Positions 10,477-26,535 are shown, counted from the first letter of the stretch. The stretch: 64,000 nucleotides of DNA from Kofleriaceae bacterium (GCA_020633495.1 JACKDR010000006.1:296328-360327); one strand, 5' to 3'. A program made the numbers and translations. The notes: generated by a model from the letters alone, not told the origin.

Positions 10477-11559
10477 TCAGGGCGGCAGCAGCTGGACCTT
10501 CTTGCCGGCGACGCTGTCGCGGGTGAGCTTGACCTTGGCGGAGCAGACGCGCTCACGCACGGTCAGCACCGTGAACGAGCCGTTGGTCAGCGGCCGCCCC
10601 GCGGAGTCGAGGACGTTGCCGGTCCAGCCGCGGTCGATGCCGTCCTTCTTGCCCTTGTCGATGACGATCGTCGTCGTGTTGCCCTCGACCTGGACGTTGA
10701 CGATCATGCCGTCGGTGGGCTTGGGCGGCGGCGGCCGGACGTCCTTGCACTTGGGGTTCTTCGGATCGATCGCCATCGGATCGCAGTCCGGGAACATCGC
10801 CAGGCAGTTGGGGTTGTTGGGGTCGGGCGGGTTGCCGCACGGCGGGAAGACGCCGGTGCAGTTGGGGTTGGTCTTGTCGGGCGCGTTGGGATCGCAGGGC
10901 GGGTTGACGCCCTTGCACTCGGGGTTGTTCTTGTCGATCGCGTTGGGGTCGCACGGCGGCGGCACCGCGGCGAGCTTGGGCGGCTCGGCGACGTCGAGCT
11001 TGCTCGGGTCGAAGACCTCGACGACCTCGACCGGGGTCTCGTCGAAGCGGACCGACAGCTTGTACTTGCCGGCGTCGCCGCGGTTCGACGCGTAGACCTC
11101 GATGTAGTACTTGCCCTTGACCGGCTCGAGATCGAGCTTCTTCTTGCCCTTGTCGCGCTTCTGGCGCTTGGGCTTGGCGCTGTCGACCTTGCGCCCCCAC
11201 TCGTTGTAGACGTCGAACGACAGGTCGAGGCCGGGGCGCGGCGCGACCCAGCGCAGCTCGATGTGCAGCTTGCCGGTCTTGTCCGCGGGCAGCTCGACCA
11301 GCTTCCAGTCGACGCGGTCGCCGCCGGGATAGGTGACGATGCCCTTGTCGCTCCCCTCGGCGGTGATCTCGCCCGCCGGGCCGGTGCCGGTGGTCTCGAG
11401 GATCACCGACTTGGCGCCCTTGTACTTGGCGTCCTTCCCGGAGTGGGCGTCCTGAGGGACGGTCTTGGCGCACGCGACCATGCTCGCCATCGCGACGAGC
11501 GCGGCCATCATGGAGAGCGAGGGCCGCGCGCGGCGAACCTCCAGCGAATTCCCCAGCAT
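10477..11559 (-). CDS. Lipoprotein with PPC-like domain and CDPNA repeats (paralogue 1)
   Basis: 360 aa. Signal peptide with lipobox MVAC at about residues 26-29. Domain order: N-terminal region with GIVTYPGGDRVDWKLVELPA; a PPC-like beta sandwich (GKYYIEVYASNRGDAGKYKL); four to five Cys repeats of the form PPCDPNAxDKxNPxC (about residues 200-275); and a C-terminal domain with KDGIDRGWTGNVLDSAGRPL and VCSAKV. The repeat spacing of two Cys per unit suggests disulfides or a linker. It is the nearest to the kinase of three tandem paralogues, about 57 bases upstream of the kinase GTG. The first ATG lies right at a predicted start of transcription; the second Met pair (residues 17-18) is an alternative start. 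The function is unknown; envelope-located. Confidence 0.82.
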   Translation of the reverse strand: MLGNSLEVRRARPSLSMMAALVAMASMVACAKTVPQDAHSGKDAKYKGAKSVILETTGTGPAGEITAEGSDKGIVTYPGGDRVDWKLVELPADKTGKLHIELRWVAPRPGLDLSFDVYNEWGRKVDSAKPKRQKRDKGKKKLDLEPVKGKYYIEVYASNRGDAGKYKLSVRFDETPVEVVEVFDPSKLDVAEPPKLAAVPPPCDPNAIDKNNPECKGVNPPCDPNAPDKTNPNCTGVFPPCGNPPDPNNPNCLAMFPDCDPMAIDPKNPKCKDVRPPPPKPTDGMIVNVQVEGNTTTIVIDKGKKDGIDRGWTGNVLDSAGRPLTNGSFTVLTVRERVCSAKVKLTRDSVAGKKVQLLPP

Positions 11560-11565
11560 GTCGCG

Positions 11566-11594
11566 ATGTTAATGAGCATGCCCGGGGGCTGCAA
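11566..11594 (-). promoter_or_regulatory. Sigma-70-like promoter of lipoprotein paralogue 1
   Basis: On the minus strand TTGCAG (11589-11594), a 17-base spacer, then TAACAT (11566-11571). The expected start point falls at about 11559, the A of the annotated ATG, so the transcript would be leaderless or the true start codon lies further inside. Confidence 0.5.
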
Positions 11595-11658
11595 GGCCGC
11601 GATGGGGGATTCGCCGGGATCCCGCCCGCGGAGCCGTGACGGCAGGTCGCCTGGCGGC

Positions 11659-12741
<1,083 letters not shown>

Positions 12742-12820
12742 GTGTCCCCCCACCCGAGGTCGAGTCGCGCCGCCCCGTTCGTGACACGCGCCGGGCCGGC
12801 GACGCGGTGGCCCGACGCGG

Positions 12821-12840
12821 GCGACCGGCCGGCCGGTCGC
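12821..12840. terminator. 20-bp perfect palindrome after paralogue 3
   Basis: GCGACCGGCC followed directly by its reverse complement. It lies 17 bases beyond the stop of the lipoprotein gene ending at 12857 and could be a strong hairpin terminator. There is no U-run. It could instead be a protein-binding site. Confidence 0.45.
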
Positions 12841-12856
12841 GTCGTCATGTGATCGG

Positions 12857-13774
12857 CTACTTGACCGAGACCTTGCCCGAGCGGTTGACCTCGTCGACGG
12901 TCGCCTTGACCTCGGCCTTGCAGGTGCGCGCGGTGCAGTTCTTGAGGGTGAAGCCGCCGTTCTTGATGCCGACGACGGCGCCCCGGCGGCCGTCGGCGAG
13001 CCCGGCGTCGGTGCCGCGGTTGATCGTGATCTGGGTGCCGCCACCGGAGACCGAGACGTTGATGATGTTGGCGGACACCGGGCCGGTGCCGCTGGGCGGC
13101 TCGGGATCGGGGGGCGGCTTCTTGGTGTTGGTGGTCTTGTGGCCGCCGCCGTGCCGCGGCGGCTTCTTCTCGACCTTGGCCACCACCGGGGTGTCGTCGT
13201 GCAGCGGCACGATCGGCAGGTTGGGCAGGAACGCCACCTCCGACGGGAACGTGCTCGTCGGGTCCTTGGGCACCGGCGTGAACTTCACGCTGACCTCGAA
13301 CTCGGCGGTGTCCTGCCGGCCCTCGAGGTAGACGTGGATGTAGTAGCGGCCCGGCGACAGCGCCAGCAGCGAGCGGGTCTTCTTCTCGGCGCCGGCGTCG
13401 TCGTCGCTGGCGTCGGACTTGGTGATGACGTTCCAGTTGGAGTCGAGGATCTCGAGCGCCAGGTCGATGGCCGGATCCTCGAAGTCGTCCTCGTCGTCGC
13501 CCTCGCTGGGCGGGGCGACGCCGGTGATGTCGGTGATGTCGAGCTTGACCTCGAGATCGCCGTCCTCGGGCAGGTCGACGGCCATCCACTTGGCGCGCTT
13601 GTACGCCGCGTAGTTCAGCGACGACTCGACGTGGCCGGAGTTCTGATCGTCGAGGACGATCACCTTCGGGTCCTTCCAGGGACTCTTGGTCTTGTAGCCG
13701 TTGTGCGTGGGGATCTTCGGGCCGCATGCCGCGAGCAGCGCGATCACCCCGGACATCAGACACAGGCGCAGCAT
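12857..13774 (-). CDS. Lipoprotein with PPC-like domain (paralogue 3, divergent)
   Basis: 305 aa. Signal peptide with lipobox LAAC near residue 17. It has the same order as its two neighbours but lacks the Cys repeats: MAVDLPEDGDLEVKLDIT, a PPC-like strand block GRYYIHVYLEGRQDTAEFEV, a Pro/Lys/His linker (KKPPRHGGGHK), and a C-terminal SGGGTQITINRGTDAGLADG domain with CTARTCKAEV. An Asp/Glu insert (EGDDEDDFEDP) may bind calcium. It is divergent from the cytochrome gene, with only 33 bases between starts. Unknown envelope function. Confidence 0.82.
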   Translation of the reverse strand: MLRLCLMSGVIALLAACGPKIPTHNGYKTKSPWKDPKVIVLDDQNSGHVESSLNYAAYKRAKWMAVDLPEDGDLEVKLDITDITGVAPPSEGDDEDDFEDPAIDLALEILDSNWNVITKSDASDDDAGAEKKTRSLLALSPGRYYIHVYLEGRQDTAEFEVSVKFTPVPKDPTSTFPSEVAFLPNLPIVPLHDDTPVVAKVEKKPPRHGGGHKTTNTKKPPPDPEPPSGTGPVSANIINVSVSGGGTQITINRGTDAGLADGRRGAVVGIKNGGFTLKNCTARTCKAEVKATVDEVNRSGKVSVK

Positions 13775-13807
13775 GCGGAGAACATAACACCATGGTAGAA
13801 GCCGCGC

Positions 13808-14182
13808 ATGCCGAGCCGTCCCCTCGCCGCCCTGCGGACCCTGGGCGTCGCGATCGTCCTGGTCACCGCCGCCGCCGGGTGTGACCACACCGTGGCCGGC
13901 GGTCGCGCCGATGGCGCCGCGGTGTTCGCCGAGGCGTGCGCCCGCTGCCACGGCCCCGGCGGCAAGCCCGAGGAGTCGATGCGCGCCCAGCTCGGCGTCC
14001 GCGACCTCACCGCCGCCGAGTTCCGGGCCCGGGCGTCGATCGATCTGGTCCGCAACCAGGTCCGCCAGGGCTCGGCCAACAAGATCATGCCGGCGTTCGT
14101 CGGCGCCCTGAACGACGCCCAGATCGACGCGGTCGCCGCCTACGTGCTGACCCTGTCCGACGCCGCCGCGACCACCCCCTGA
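13808..14182 (+). CDS. Small c-type cytochrome, probable lipoprotein
   Basis: 124 aa. Hydrophobic leader with AAAGC lipobox-like end at about residue 25, then one class-I cytochrome c domain: heme-binding CARCH at about residues 43-47 and a plausible axial Met in KIMPAFVG. The C-terminal helix is DAQIDAVAAYVLTL. It should carry electrons in the periplasm, held to a membrane by lipid if the lipobox is used. No oxidase or dehydrogenase gene lies beside it, so the partner is unknown. Divergent from lipoprotein paralogue 3. Confidence 0.88.
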   Translation: MPSRPLAALRTLGVAIVLVTAAAGCDHTVAGGRADGAAVFAEACARCHGPGGKPEESMRAQLGVRDLTAAEFRARASIDLVRNQVRQGSANKIMPAFVGALNDAQIDAVAAYVLTLSDAAATTP

Positions 14183-14188
14183 CCCGCG

Positions 14189-16627
<2,439 letters not shown>

Positions 16628-16677
16628 GGGGCGCTACCCTGCCGCTCGTCGCCGCCAAACGCAAGCGGTGGTCGCGG

Positions 16678-17136
16678 TCAGCCGGCGGCGGCGGCCAGGG
16701 CGCGCGCGCGCTCGAGGACCGGGACCAGGCCGTCGGTCAGGGGCAGCGTGGCCAGGGCCGACCACGGCACCCAGCGGGCGTCGTCGACGTCGTCGCCGGG
16801 GCGGGGCGCGGCGGCGGCATCCGCGGGGACGGCGGCGACGGCGGCGAGGTAGTCGAGGATGACGTAGTGCCAGCGGCCGCCGCCGTCGCGGGGCACGATG
16901 CGCTCGACGACCTCGACCAGCGCGCCGCAGCGCACGGCGAGCCCGGTCTCCTCGCGGACCTCGCGGACGACGGCGTCGGCGAGGCGCTCGCCGGGCTCGA
17001 CCTTGCCGCCGGGCACCGTCCACAGGCCGACGCCGGGCGGGCGGCCGCGCCGGACCAGCAGGACGTGGTCGTCGCGCAGGACGATCGCGCCGACCGCGAC
17101 CCGCGGCGGGTCGCCGGGGTCGGCGCCGCCGGTCAC
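16678..17136 (-). CDS. NUDIX hydrolase (MutT-like)
   Basis: 152 aa from GTG at 17136, which overlaps the nth stop (GTGA). Complete NUDIX box: GGKVEPGERLADAVVREVRE followed by ETGL, near residues 42-64. Before it comes VAVGAIVLRDDHVLLVRRG. Probably hydrolyses a nucleoside diphosphate derivative; sanitising oxidised nucleotides would fit its coupling to endonuclease III (inference). The C-terminus is Ala/Asp-rich with WVPWSALATLPLTDGL. Cytoplasmic. Confidence 0.9.
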   Translation of the reverse strand: MTGGADPGDPPRVAVGAIVLRDDHVLLVRRGRPPGVGLWTVPGGKVEPGERLADAVVREVREETGLAVRCGALVEVVERIVPRDGGGRWHYVILDYLAAVAAVPADAAAAPRPGDDVDDARWVPWSALATLPLTDGLVPVLERARALAAAAG

Positions 17137-18011
17137 GACTTGCCTCGCTTCTTGGCGCCGCCGGCGGGCTTCACGGTGGGCTTCGCGGGCTTCGCGGGCT
17201 TCGCGGGCTTCGGCGTCTTCGCGGGCTTCGCGGGCTTCGCGGGCTTCGGCGGCTTCGCGGGCTTCGCCGCCCGGGCCGCGCGGGCGGGCGTTGCGGGCGC
17301 GGCCGCGGCGTCGTGGCCCGGCACCTGCGCCGCCGGGCACAGCGGCGCCAGCGGGCAGCGATCGCAGGCGGGGGCGCGCGCGAAGCACGTGCGTCGGCCG
17401 TGCCAGATGAGCCGGTTGGCGAACGAGATCCACTGATCGCGCGGCAGCTGCGCCATCAGGTCCTGCTCGATCTTGACCGGATCGGTGTGGACGGTGAGGC
17501 CGAGGCGCTGCGACAGCCGGGTGACGTGGGTGTCGACGACGACGCCGTCGGCGATGCCGAAGCAGGTGCCGAGGACGACGTTGGCGGTCTTGCGCGCGAC
17601 CCCGGGCAGCGCGACCAGGTCCTCCATGCGCGCCGGCACCTCGCCGCCGTGGCGCTCGACCAGCGCGCGGGCCATGGCCAGGACGTGCTTGGCCTTCATG
17701 CGGAAGAAGCCGGTGGCGTGGACCATGGGCTCGAGCTCGGCCTGGTCGACGGCGGCGAGCGCGGTGGCGTCGGGCCAGCGCGCGAACAGCGCCGGGGTCA
17801 CGGTGTTGACCAGCTTGTCGGTCGACTGCGCGGCCAGGATCGTCGCGACCAGCAGCTCGAAGGCGTTGCGGTGATCGAGCTCGCAGGTGGCGTCGGGCCA
17901 GGTCGCGGCCAGGAGCTCGGCGAGCCGGGCGATGCGGGCCGGGTCGCGGGGCGGGGCCGCGGCGGCAGCCTCCCCCTGGCGGCGTGTGGTATTCCGGGGC
18001 AGCTTTCCCAT
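17133..18011 (-). CDS. nth: Endonuclease III with long Lys-Pro-Ala tail
   Basis: 292 aa; Nth enzymes are normally about 210-230. DNA glycosylase/AP lyase of base excision repair. Seen: FELLVATILAAQSTDKLVNT, helix-hairpin-helix with catalytic lysine (LVALPGVARKTANVVLG) and catalytic Asp (VVVDTHVTRLSQRLGL), then the 4Fe-4S loop CFARAPACDRCPLAPLC. An extra C-terminal tail of about 65 residues is built from (KPAKPAK)n repeats and is strongly basic, possibly a non-specific DNA-binding arm. Its ATG overlaps, on the opposite strand, the start codon of the neighbouring lipoprotein, so at least one of the two starts may be further in. Confidence 0.93.
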   Translation of the reverse strand: MGKLPRNTTRRQGEAAAAAPPRDPARIARLAELLAATWPDATCELDHRNAFELLVATILAAQSTDKLVNTVTPALFARWPDATALAAVDQAELEPMVHATGFFRMKAKHVLAMARALVERHGGEVPARMEDLVALPGVARKTANVVLGTCFGIADGVVVDTHVTRLSQRLGLTVHTDPVKIEQDLMAQLPRDQWISFANRLIWHGRRTCFARAPACDRCPLAPLCPAAQVPGHDAAAAPATPARAARAAKPAKPPKPAKPAKPAKTPKPAKPAKPAKPTVKPAGGAKKRGKS

Positions 18012-19004
18012 GGTGAACCGGTCGCACGCTATCACGTCTGTTCCCGCCGTCCCGGCGCCGGCGCGTCGCCGTCGCGCCGCGGCGATCGCCGCCCTCGCGC
18101 TGGTCGTGGCCGCCGCCACGGCGGCCACGGGCTGCACCAGCAAGAAGGAGATCAAGACCGCGCAGCAGTCGGTCTACGACGCCGACTTCGCGGTGGTCTA
18201 CAGCGAGGCGCTGGCGGCGGTGCGCGAGCTCTACCCCAACCTCGACGACGATCCGGTGCGCGGCGTGATCGCCACGGCGTGGCACCAGGTCCAGTACTCG
18301 AACGACGCCGACGATCCGCGCACGGTGCAGCAGCGCGACAAGGCGATGGGCTACGACTCGACGTCGGGCGGCAACGTCTTCAACCAGCGCCAGTCGAGCC
18401 TCAACAAGCGCACGTTCATCCGCTTCGACGTCTACGTCAGCGGCGGCCGGCCGTGGCGGGTCCGGGTCGTCGGCAAGGCGTCGGAGTGGGAGCCCGGCAA
18501 CGCGGTGCCGTCGGAGCTCAAGGGCGCCGCGATCCCGCACTGGCTGCCGGGGCGCACCGACGCCCTGGTGGTGGCGATCTACCGCCGGCTCAAGCGCTAC
18601 GCCAAGCACGTCGAGGGGCCGATCGTCGAGGAGGTCGTCGAGGCGCCGCCGGATCTGGCGCCGTACGGGCCGATCCCGGAGCCGGCGGCGCGCGCCGCCG
18701 CGGGCATCGTCGACGCCATCGAGACCCGCGACAACGACGCGCTGCGGGCGCTGGTCGACGATCAGGTGGTGTGGAGCCTGGGCGCGGCCGGCGACGCCGA
18801 CACCGCGATGGCGATGTGGAACGCCGACCCGGCGTCGCTGGCGACGCTGGCCAAGACGCTGCGGGCCGGCTGCCGCGCCGACGGCGACGCCCGCGTGACC
18901 TGCCCGCCCGCGGTCAGCGAGACCCCGGGCTACGTCGGCTGGCGGGTGACGCTGGAGCCGCGTGGTGCCGGCTGGAAGCTGACCGCGTTCGTCGAGGGCG
19001 ACTG

Positions 19005-19005
<1 letters not shown>
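18010..19005 (+). CDS. Lipoprotein of unknown function
   Basis: 331 aa. Basic N-region, hydrophobic core and lipobox AATGC at about residue 42. The mature part has an N-terminal domain (VYDADFAVVYSEALAAVREL, FIRFDVYVSGGRPWRVRVVG) resembling no family I can name, and a C-terminal NTF2-like domain (IVDAIETRDNDALRALVDDQ, WSLGAAG). The stop overlaps the start of the S9 peptidase gene (TGATG), indicating coupling. The start codon shares bases with nth on the other strand; an internal start after residue 8 is possible. Envelope location is inferred from the lipobox. Confidence 0.82.
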
Positions 19006-21168
<2,163 letters not shown>

Positions 21169-21344
21169 CGGCCCGCGCCACCACGCGACGGCGTCACCGC
21201 CCGCGCCCGCCTCACCGCCCGCGCTCTCGTCACCGCGAGGACGGTCCGAGCCGGAGGTCGCCCCCCCCGCGCTCGCGGCAGGACCCGGGCCGGCGGCTCG
21301 CGGTCTCCCCACCGCTCGCGCAGGCGGGGATCCGCGACACGCTC

Positions 21345-22711
<1,367 letters not shown>

Positions 22712-22715
<4 letters not shown>

Positions 22716-24082
22716 GCGCGGCCCGCGCCCGGCGGGCCGCCACGACCATCGCGCGGACGCCGTGGCCGGCGCAAGCCCAGGACGGCGATCGTGGCCAGCA
22801 GCCAGGTGGCCAGACCGCCGGCGCCCGCGTCGCCACCGGCGGCCGTGACCGCGCAGCCACCGCCGCCGCCACCACCGTCGCCGGCGTCGGGATCGGCGAC
22901 GCCGGCGTCGCCGCGCGCGGCGTCGGGGCCGGCCGCGGCGTCGGGCACCGCGGCGTCGGGCACGCCGGCGTCGGGGACCTCGTCGCCGGGGTACATCGCG
23001 ATCGAGTTGTAGTTGACCTGACCTGCCACCACTTGTTTGCACTTGTGCTCGGTGCGGTAGCCGGCCTTGACCGCGGTGACGCAGGCCAGCCGCGGGGTCA
23101 CGCCCGGGAAGTTGTAGAACCCGTCGGTCCCGGTGACGTCGACCCGGCCGTCGTCGAGCGTCACCGTCACGCCGTCGAGGTTGGCGTTGGGATCGAAGAC
23201 GTCGCGCTCGCGCACGAAGCCGACCAGCTGGCCCTGCGGCAGCATGCCGTAGTGGACGCCGAGGTGGTTGGCCACCGTGCGCTCGGCGCCGTCGGACGGC
23301 GCGCTGACCACGCCGCCCTCGGCCGTGACCACCAGCGTCGCGGCGCCGCCGCCGTCGAGCGCGAGCGCGTCGTAGGCGCCGCGGGCGTCGAGGAAGCTGG
23401 CCAGCTCGGCGCAGGTCAGGCCCAGCGACGGCTGCTGCCAGCCGTCGACGACCGCGAGCCACAGCGTGTTGCCGTCGGCCGACACCGCGACCGCGCTGCG
23501 CGGCGCCCGCTGGCACGGCATCGCGATGGCGTCGGCGCAGTCGAAGCTGCTGACCGGCTGGCCGGCGCGGACCAGCAGCGGGCGGCCCGACACCACGCCC
23601 TGGGTGCCGGCCGGCAGGGCGGACGTGGCGATCACCTGCTCGGGCGCGACGATCGCCGCCTCGGTGCGCTCGCCGACCCGGGCGAACCGGACGAAGCCGC
23701 TCACCGCGTCGTCGGCCGTGGTCGACCACGCGGCGCCGCCGCCGACCGCGAGGCCGGCGGGCACGTAGCCGGCGATCGCGAAGGCGTCGCCGTTGATCGC
23801 GACCTGGGCGCCGACCGCGCCCGCCCACGCCGACGTGCGCTGGCCGCGATCGTCCTCGGCGGTGGCGAACAGGGTCAGCTCGGACGACGACAGGTCGACC
23901 CGGACCAGGTGGATCCGGGCCGGCACCGCCGCGTCGATCCACACCTCGTGGTGGATCCCGGGGTACGGATCGGTCGCGCTGTCGAGCGCCGGCGCCGCCG
24001 CGGCGGCCCCGGCGACCGCGCACAGCAGGCCGGCGGCCGCCACCGCGGCCGCGACGTGCCGGCGGGGCGACGACGACGACAT
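22712..24082 (-). CDS. Phosphodiester glycosidase-like exported protein with MYXO-CTERM-like tail
   Basis: 456 aa. Signal peptide at residues 1-30 (AAGLLCAVAGAAAAAPALDS). Central NAGPA/phosphodiester glycosidase domain: AINGDAFAIAGYVPAGLAVG, LLVRAGQPVSSF, ALDGGGAATLVV. Then a carboxypeptidase-regulatory-like block (DGVTVTLDDGRVDVTGTDGF). An Asp/Ala/Pro linker ends in a Gly run, Cys, about 30 residues, a hydrophobic helix and an Arg cluster, which resembles a MYXO-CTERM sorting tail. It should be exported and held at the surface. Its stop overlaps the start of the FHA activator. ATG start chosen over the upstream TTG because the signal peptide follows directly. Confidence 0.85.
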
Positions 24083-24170
24083 GACCGCAGGATAACCCCG
24101 CCGGCCGCCGGCCCGCTGTGTCTTCCGCAACGCCCTGGATCTCGACCCCGTGCCCGCGCCCGATCTGGCC

Positions 24171-24266
24171 CGTGCCCGTGCCCGTGCCCGTGCCCGTGCC
24201 CGATCCGGCCCGTGCCCGTGCCCGTGCCCGTGCCCGTGCCCGTGCCCGTGCCCGTGCCCGTGCCCG
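24171..24266. repeat. Hexanucleotide (CGTGCC)n tandem repeat in two blocks
   Basis: 24171-24202 holds about 5 copies and 24211-24266 about 9 copies of CGTGCC, separated by ATCCGGCC. It lies in the 228-base gap between the surface protein start (24082) and the stop of the PEGA gene (24311). No gene is seen in the gap. Copy number could vary by slippage. Confidence 0.85.
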
Positions 24267-24310
24267 ATCCGAATCTCGGGCGCTGGCTCGCCCCCGCCCC
24301 CGACCTCTCG

Positions 24311-26494
24311 CTACGGCGCGACCAGGTCGTCGGTGGCGATCCGGGTCACCTTGCCCGCCACCGCCCGGACCTCGATGGTCACCGACGCGCCGCCCTCGGG
24401 CTGCTTCAGCGTGACCTTGCGCCGGCCGGTCTCGATCGCGATCCGGCTGTGGATCTCGCCGGGCAGCACCAGCTTCCAGCCCGCCGGCGCCTCGACCACG
24501 CCGAGCTCGAACGCGGCCTCGACCTCGTCGCCGTCGACCTCGATGTCGCGGGTGACCCGGAACGGCATCTTGGTGGTGCCCTCGAGCTTGATCTGGTAGC
24601 GCCCCTTGGGCGCGGGGCAGGTCACCGGCGCCGTGCGGCGCTTGCAGCCGGGGACGCCGTCGATCGTGACCCGGGCGTCGAGGTTGGCCGAGACCGTGAC
24701 GCCGACGCCGGCGACCAGGGTCGCGGTCACCGGCACGGCGCGGGCGCCGCGGCCCGGCGTCACCTTGACCCGCGCCGGCAGGTAGCCGGGCAGCTTCATG
24801 GCGACCGTGTGGGCGGCGCCGGCCTCGACCAGCAACTCGTCGCTGGGCGTGACGACGCCGACCAGGCGCTGGTCGTCGACGAAGACCGCGGCGCCCGGCG
24901 GGTCCGACGTGATGACCAGCGACGCGACGTCGGGCGAGAACTGCAGGTCGTGATCGACCGTGGCCTCGCCGCCGGGGCCGGGCACGGTCAGGGTCAGCGC
25001 GTCGTCGACGTAGCCCGGGCGCCGCAGCACCGCGGTGATCTGGGCGCGCGGCGCCAGCGAGGTCACCGTCAGCGGCGTCTTGCCCAGCTCCTTGCCGTCG
25101 ACGATGACGGTCGCGCCGTCGGGATCGCTGCGAAAGGTCACCGACGCAGTCTCGGGGGTCAGCGGCAGCTCGACCCGCGCGACCCGGTCGCTCTCGACCT
25201 GGGCCACGGTCTCGGCGGCGCGGAAGCCGCCGTGCAGCGCCTTGACCCGGTACGGGCGCCCGGCCTCGAGGCCGTCGACCACCAGCGTGCCGTCGTCGGC
25301 GACGCCGCGGACCCGGCCCTCGATCTCGATCGTCGAGCCGGGCTCGGTGACCACCGTGAGGCGCGCGGTCGGGTGGCTCTTGAGCCGCGGGTAGGCGACC
25401 AGGCCGATCAGCACCAGCAGCAGGACGATCGCCGCCGACAGCGCGGCGATCACGGTCGCCGGGGCGCGCGGCGGCGGCGGCGCCTCGCGGGCGCGGCGCT
25501 CGACCGGGTGGCTGATCCCCGCCGGCAGAAGGCGCGACGGCCCGGCGGCGAGCCGGCCGGCGGCGTCGATGCGCTCCTGGAAGAAGCCGAACTTGGTCAG
25601 CGCGACCTTGGGCGAGTCGAGATCGAACGTGCAGACCGCCTCGGTCGCGATCCCGGGCAGGACGTTGAAGAACATCCGGGTCGACGAGTTGGCCATCAGG
25701 TACAGGCCGAGGCCGGCGCCGCCGGTCTTGCGATCGATCTGCTCCGACGAGTGCAGGCACTTGTCGAGGTAGCGCAGCACGGTGTTGCGATCGAGCGTGC
25801 CGAAGCTGTCACGCACCGACACCGAGAAGGTCTTGTCGTCGCAGGCGAACTGGACGACCACCTTCTGCTCCATGCGCAGCGAGATCCGGGTCTTGGTCGG
25901 GATCTCCGCGAAGACCTGCTTGCCCGCCTCGTCGACCGGGGCGTCGTACAGGGCGTTCATCAGCATCTCGTCGACGACCTGCTCGATCGCCTCGCGGTAC
26001 TTGCGGCGCACGCTCATCAGCTCGGCGAACTCCGAGACCTGGGCGATGCACAGCGACTTCTCCTGGTAGTCGCCGACGAGCGACGAGTAGATCTTGGTGC
26101 CCCACGGCACCAGCTTCTCGAGCCCGAAGATGTCGCCGGCCAGGATCCGGGTCGCGACCGACGACAGATCCTGCGACCGCCAGTGCTCGGCGGTCAGCAC
26201 CCCGGCGACCCGGTCGGACTGCTGCATCAGCGTGACGACGCGGGCCAGGTCGGCGCGGGGCACCACCGCGACGATGCGGCCGTCGCCGGCGAGCCGCGGC
26301 GCCAGCTGCGCGATGGCGTCGGACAGCTCGCCCTCGATGTGGACCGCGATCAGCGCGGCCTGGATCTCGCCGCGGCCGATGCCGTCGAGGCTGGTGTGGA
26401 TCTCGACCGCCCCGCCGGCCGCCTTCAGGGCGGTGCCCATCTGCTTGGCGAACGCCTTGTCCGGAGAGAGCGAGATGACCCGGCGCGCCAGCAT
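24311..26494 (-). CDS. Receiver-like/GHKL ATPase-like protein with TM and periplasmic PEGA repeats
   Basis: About 727 aa from ATG at 26494 (TTG at 26500 possible). Residues 1-125 resemble a degenerate receiver (RVISLSPDKAFAKQMGTALK). About 150-320 looks like a histidine-kinase-type ATPase: N-box EMLMNALYDAP, VRDSFGTL, GGAGLGLYLM. No phospho-accepting His is seen. Then a Pro-rich linker, one TM (VIAALSAAIVLLLVLIGLVA) and about four PEGA-type beta domains (VTFRSDPDGATVIVDGKELG, LVITSDPPGAAVFVDDQRLV). It therefore links a cytoplasmic ATPase-like module to envelope-binding repeats, perhaps an anti-sigma or scaffold protein (inference). Single gene, divergent from the hydrolase. Confidence 0.85.
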   Translation of the reverse strand: MLARRVISLSPDKAFAKQMGTALKAAGGAVEIHTSLDGIGRGEIQAALIAVHIEGELSDAIAQLAPRLAGDGRIVAVVPRADLARVVTLMQQSDRVAGVLTAEHWRSQDLSSVATRILAGDIFGLEKLVPWGTKIYSSLVGDYQEKSLCIAQVSEFAELMSVRRKYREAIEQVVDEMLMNALYDAPVDEAGKQVFAEIPTKTRISLRMEQKVVVQFACDDKTFSVSVRDSFGTLDRNTVLRYLDKCLHSSEQIDRKTGGAGLGLYLMANSSTRMFFNVLPGIATEAVCTFDLDSPKVALTKFGFFQERIDAAGRLAAGPSRLLPAGISHPVERRAREAPPPPRAPATVIAALSAAIVLLLVLIGLVAYPRLKSHPTARLTVVTEPGSTIEIEGRVRGVADDGTLVVDGLEAGRPYRVKALHGGFRAAETVAQVESDRVARVELPLTPETASVTFRSDPDGATVIVDGKELGKTPLTVTSLAPRAQITAVLRRPGYVDDALTLTVPGPGGEATVDHDLQFSPDVASLVITSDPPGAAVFVDDQRLVGVVTPSDELLVEAGAAHTVAMKLPGYLPARVKVTPGRGARAVPVTATLVAGVGVTVSANLDARVTIDGVPGCKRRTAPVTCPAPKGRYQIKLEGTTKMPFRVTRDIEVDGDEVEAAFELGVVEAPAGWKLVLPGEIHSRIAIETGRRKVTLKQPEGGASVTIEVRAVAGKVTRIATDDLVAP

Positions 26495-26505
26495 CGACAA
26501 CGATC

Positions 26506-26535
26506 ATCGTACAGGATGCGTGAGCGCGGCCCCAA
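26506..26535 (-). promoter_or_regulatory. Putative promoter of the PEGA gene
   Basis: Minus strand TTGGGG (26530-26535), an 18-base spacer, then TACGAT (26506-26511). The start point would be close to the TTG/ATG starts, so little or no leader. Lies in the 56-base divergent region shared with the hydrolase gene. Confidence 0.35.
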
